Origin: an uncultured Verrucomicrobiales bacterium | Lineage (GTDB): Bacteria; Verrucomicrobiota; Verrucomicrobiia; Verrucomicrobiales; Akkermansiaceae | NCBI GenBank assembly: GCA_937951675.1 | Contig: CALFBI010000004.1 | Coordinates: forward strand, 62,001 to 126,000 | DNA length: 64,000 nt | Reading direction: 5' to 3' | Shown: one piece after another, positions 61,062-64,000 of the stretch | Position numbering within the stretch: the stretch's first letter is position 1 | Layout of the letters: the number at the start of each line of letters is the position of its first letter | The notes under the pieces: model-generated | Told to the model about the DNA's origin: nothing | Database searches by the model: none | The model's input: the letters and a program-made list of their open reading frames with translations, nothing else | Made by a program: the position numbers and the translations under genes

Positions 61062-62236
61062 TTTTCGTTAATATAATTGATAACTGCACCACTCAATTTA
61101 TTTTCCGTTGGTTCTAGCTGATTTGATATATAAGTATTTAAAAATTCTTGGTGTGCTGGAGTTCCAACAAAAGCTCGAAGCCCTTTATTTCCTTTTTTAA
61201 TTCTAAAAGGCATCAATAGTAATTTAATTAAAAGAAAGAGGTTTATTTTGAATGATACTTTACCTTTTCGGCATGACTCATACGCCCAAGATTTCATTAT
61301 CACTTCTTGACTCACCACATATAAAGCACCCTCTTTAAGTCTATCGTATATAAAATCCCCCTTGGGACAAATTTCCAGATACCTTTCTTTTTCGAAAAAA
61401 GGAACTGCGTAAACGACATCACTAGAATCACCTTTATTTTTTTCAAAAATAATAGCTAACCCTTTTTCTTCTAATGAGCTTTTACTCCCATAATCAAACA
61501 AAGAGTTTCCGATACTATAAAATATAGGAACACCTTCATGCAATTCCCAAGGTTGAGGAACGTGAGGGTGATGCCCTATTATTAAATCTGCTCCTAGCTC
61601 AGCAAAATTTCTTAGCATTTTTTGAATATATGGAGGAGGTAAATTAACTCTCTCCCTACCTCCATGAAAAACAACTACAACGATCTTATTGTGTTTCTTA
61701 TTTGAAACAATAAGGTTAGCTACCCTTCCCACTTCATATCCAGCAACACCCCCAACTCCTAGTCGGGCTGAGGAGTCATCCTCACCCTCACTAAAGTTAA
61801 TGACTACAACAGTTCTTTCACCGTCTTTATTAAAAACACCTTCTCTCCAAGCTTCTTTTTCATTTAGACCAGCCCCAATATAATTAATATTTTTTTGTTT
61901 CAGTAAACTTATAGTGTCATTAAGTCCTTCAATCCCATAATCTAAAACATGATTATTAGACAATGTCACCCACATGTCTGTATTCCCTCGAAGTAAAAAA
62001 TCCAAGCTACTTTCGTTCATTTTTAGACAAGGCCCTGCTTTAAGCCTCTTTTTTAACGACCGACCTGAAACACACCCTTCAAGATTACAGATAACATGAT
62101 CGACTTCAAAGCCTCGGAATTCTTCATTCCATGATGGTCCTCTATTGTCATCTTTCAAAAACCAGTCCCCAAAAAAACAAAACCTTGTGCTACCTTTTTT
62201 TTTAGGTGGTAACTTATCTGAAAAAACTATTTTCAT
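61058..62236 (-). CDS. CapA/PgsA-type poly-gamma-glutamate-synthesis-like metallophosphatase
   Basis: 392 residues. Core of the CapA family: FCFFGDWFLKDD, VDHVICNLEGCVSGR, DMWVTLSNNHVLDYGIEGL (metal-binding Asn/His), VVVFHGGRERV, LGADLIIGHHPHVPQPWEL and VPIFYSIGNSLFDYG. CapA-type proteins are calcineurin-like enzymes linked to capsule or polyglutamate assembly. No transmembrane signal is evident at the N-terminus, unlike Gram-positive CapA, which suggests a cytoplasmic or loosely attached protein. Coupled to neighbours on both sides by 4-base overlaps. Confidence 0.9.
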   Translation of the reverse strand: MKIVFSDKLPPKKKGSTRFCFFGDWFLKDDNRGPSWNEEFRGFEVDHVICNLEGCVSGRSLKKRLKAGPCLKMNESSLDFLLRGNTDMWVTLSNNHVLDYGIEGLNDTISLLKQKNINYIGAGLNEKEAWREGVFNKDGERTVVVINFSEGEDDSSARLGVGGVAGYEVGRVANLIVSNKKHNKIVVVVFHGGRERVNLPPPYIQKMLRNFAELGADLIIGHHPHVPQPWELHEGVPIFYSIGNSLFDYGSKSSLEEKGLAIIFEKNKGDSSDVVYAVPFFEKERYLEICPKGDFIYDRLKEGALYVVSQEVIMKSWAYESCRKGKVSFKINLFLLIKLLLMPFRIKKGNKGLRAFVGTPAHQEFLNTYISNQLEPTENKLSGAVINYINEK

Positions 62237-63318
62237 TTAGATACTATATTTACTCGTTCACAGAAAAGGTCCCATTGCTTCGAAGTGATTTTCAAATTGC
62301 TACAAAATTGATTTCTATTTAACAATAAGCCACTCGTTTCGTTATATTTTTTTCCAAAAACTTTTTTAGCTAACTTTAATATTTTTGAAAAAATGAACCA
62401 AAGAGGCCTGACTTCATATATTAATTTCATGAACCTCACGAACCGCTCGCCCGATCCGGCAAGCTTACATTGCCTCAGACATTCAGCAAATCCCTCTCTA
62501 TTATTTCTAGGTAAAGCCGATTGGTAAGCGTTTTTTCTATAAAGGTATGGAGCCTTTATCCTTAACTCCTCTCCTATTTCTTCTAATTGAGAAACATTCA
62601 GATCCTCTCCTAATTCTTTCATCGCCATCCAATAAGGAACATGATTCAGTTCCAGGTAATCAGTGTGAGATGTGTTTTCTGAATGCAGTAGACGAGTCCC
62701 AAAAAACTCAGGCCTTTCGACGACCTTCCCTATGAAACTTTGGTGATACATCAATAATGCATCTGAAACTCTCGAGTTCTTTTTAAAAAAAGGATAACCC
62801 TTTTTTTCCTTTCTGAAAATATAAGATGTGCAACCGTAACGAGGAAAAGTTGGCTGCTTCTGGCTTTCAATCCAACACCCTTGATTGAATACACTTCTTC
62901 GAGGAAAGGAAATTGTATCATAACAATTCATGCTAGGAGCAATCACTCGAATATGGCCTCCAGTAACAAGGCAAACTTCCGGATCCCGTGTGAACTCTTC
63001 TCGAGCTATTTCAAGTAACTGAGAATGGTAAATTTCATCGTCATGAATAAATACGCATTCTTCATAAACTGCCTTGCTGATAGCAAAATCCCAATGTTCG
63101 TAAATATTTAGTTTGGTTTCTGTTGTAAAAATCGACAAATTTATTGCTCTCAAAACCGATTCATACTCTGAAATTACTTTTAGTGTTTCTCCAGTATTTT
63201 CACTATTAATCGATATCACTAATTGGTCCCCTTTCTTTAGCTGAGGGATAATCGACTCTAATGGAGATTTCAGTAACGCTCCTCTATTTACTGTTGGTAA
63301 AATTAATGACAGGTTCAT
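62233..63318 (-). CDS. GT2-type glycosyltransferase
   Basis: 361 residues from the ATG at 63316-63318 (MNLSLILPTVNRGALLK); a TTG two codons earlier is also open. GT2 pattern: LSLILPTVNRGALLKSPLE, DQLVISINSENTGET, CVFIHDDEIYHSQLLEIA (DDx metal site), followed by VCLVTGGHIRV and ISFPRRSVFNQG. The C-terminal 120 residues are helical and basic. A transferase acting on the repeat unit, acceptor unknown. AT-rich. Confidence 0.85.
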   Translation of the reverse strand: MNLSLILPTVNRGALLKSPLESIIPQLKKGDQLVISINSENTGETLKVISEYESVLRAINLSIFTTETKLNIYEHWDFAISKAVYEECVFIHDDEIYHSQLLEIAREEFTRDPEVCLVTGGHIRVIAPSMNCYDTISFPRRSVFNQGCWIESQKQPTFPRYGCTSYIFRKEKKGYPFFKKNSRVSDALLMYHQSFIGKVVERPEFFGTRLLHSENTSHTDYLELNHVPYWMAMKELGEDLNVSQLEEIGEELRIKAPYLYRKNAYQSALPRNNREGFAECLRQCKLAGSGERFVRFMKLIYEVRPLWFIFSKILKLAKKVFGKKYNETSGLLLNRNQFCSNLKITSKQWDLFCERVNIVSK

Positions 63319-63320
63319 TT

Positions 63321-64000
63321 TCAATTTCTAACTCGAAAAAGCATTTTAAAATTGGGGAATGGTAACAATGCCGATTTCAATACTATTTTTTGACTTTTCT
63401 TCCCTCTTTCTAAAAAAGCATAAGGAACTAAAAGGTAGCCTATCACTGAAGCTATTAACGACGCCATAGCGGCTCCTTTTGCCCCATAATCTCTTACAAA
63501 GAGACATCCTAATAAAACTGTGAAAAAGGCCCCTGTCACATCGGCAATCATAATTTTATTATAAGCTCGATCTTTAGCAAAATAGACTGTTCTTGCCGCG
63601 CCAACACTTAAGGGAATAAGCATTATTGCTAGAATTTTCAATGGCATTATTGAATCTTTATATTCTTCACCCAAGATCACTGGGGTAATCACATCACCCC
63701 ATAACAAAAAGAAACAAGCTACGGAATAGCCAAACAACCAAAGTAATTTAAATAGTTCTCTCTCTATTTTCTCAGCCTCTTCTTTTCCATAATGTTCTTT
63801 CTTAGAAATAACCACTGGTAAAAAAGTCTTACAAATAATTGCAGGAATGAACTGCAACACCATTACAAGGCGCAGTGCCGCTGCATAAACGCCTGTTTCC
63901 TCAGGCGTCGACAAAGCTTTAAGTATCAAAACACCAGCTCCTTGGATCAAGGTAACTACAATTGCTGACAAAAATAACCATTTACCTCCATCAATTAGCA
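63321..64000 (-). CDS. polysaccharide flippase (Wzx/MATE-like), C-terminal part
   Basis: The frame is open to the right edge of the window, so the N-terminal part of the gene is missing. The visible ~226 residues hold about six helices: ALRLVMVLQFIPAIICKTFL, LFKLLWLFGYSVACFFLLWG, LKILAIMLIPLSVGAARTVY, MIADVTGAFFTVLLGCLFV and MASLIASVIGYLLVPYAFL. This is the repeat of the polysaccharide transport (Wzx, MOP) family, with EETGVYAAALRLV in the usual place. It would flip lipid-linked repeats across the inner membrane. Its TGA is two bases before the GT2 start. Confidence 0.85.
   Translation of the reverse strand, partial: LIDGGKWLFLSAIVVTLIQGAGVLILKALSTPEETGVYAAALRLVMVLQFIPAIICKTFLPVVISKKEHYGKEEAEKIERELFKLLWLFGYSVACFFLLWGDVITPVILGEEYKDSIMPLKILAIMLIPLSVGAARTVYFAKDRAYNKIMIADVTGAFFTVLLGCLFVRDYGAKGAAMASLIASVIGYLLVPYAFLERGKKSQKIVLKSALLPFPNFKMLFRVRN

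Overview
The window looks like chromosome from a Gram-negative member of the Verrucomicrobiota (PVC superphylum). It carries a planctomycete/verrucomicrobial cytochrome protein of the PSCyt1-DUF1549-DUF1553 type paired with a Tat-exported DUF1501 protein, lipid A and Kdo genes (lpxD, waaA), paralogous Skp/OmpH chaperones, a PEP-CTERM protein and an exosortase/EpsI pair. No rRNA, transposase, phage or CRISPR sequence was seen. Genes are dense, mostly with ATG starts and weak Shine-Dalgarno sequences, and many stop/start pairs overlap.

Region 1 (1-8.6 kb): the end of a YbjN-like gene, a heme-motif secreted protein, lysS with a strong terminator, then the PSCyt1/DUF1549/LamG/DUF1553 lipoprotein and its DUF1501 partner, closed by a bidirectional terminator. 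Region 2 (8.6-20.2 kb): an apparently frameshifted DUF4190 membrane protein, rnc, tRNA-His, tyrS, a double aspartic-protease lipoprotein, a TonB-dependent receptor under a cobalamin riboswitch, DUF1802, metX, a CAT-anticodon tRNA, a beta-CASP RNase-like protein, and a lemA-DUF3137 pair. Region 3 (20.2-27 kb): two skp-like genes plus lpxD facing panC-nadB-DPBB-like protein, then a tiny secreted ORF and a PEP-CTERM protein.

Region 4 (27-37.4 kb): a leftward, translationally coupled operon that starts with four unrecognised envelope proteins and continues through rsmD, waaA, a lipase-like hydrolase and a PhyH-family dioxygenase; then a HAD hydrolase, DUF4126, and a pair of unrecognised secreted/anchored proteins. 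Region 5 (37.4-40.6 kb): leftward housekeeping genes ssb, rpsF, pth, rplY and prs.

Region 6 (40.7-64 kb, running off the right edge): twenty leftward genes, nearly all overlapping or within a few bases of each other, forming a polysaccharide locus. It has a phosphoglycosyl transferase, two Wzy/WaaL-type polymerase or ligase proteins, a Wzx-type flippase, GT2 and GT4 glycosyltransferases, a GtrA/GtrB pair, wecB, a pyruvyl transferase, an acyltransferase, a methyltransferase, an asparagine-synthase-like protein without the usual N-terminal Cys, a CapA-type protein, and the exosortase with EpsI. The right-hand part is clearly more AT-rich than the rest. The layout fits exosortase-linked exopolysaccharide production: the locus makes a decorated surface polymer, and the PEP-CTERM protein at about 26.3 kb is a likely client of the exosortase.
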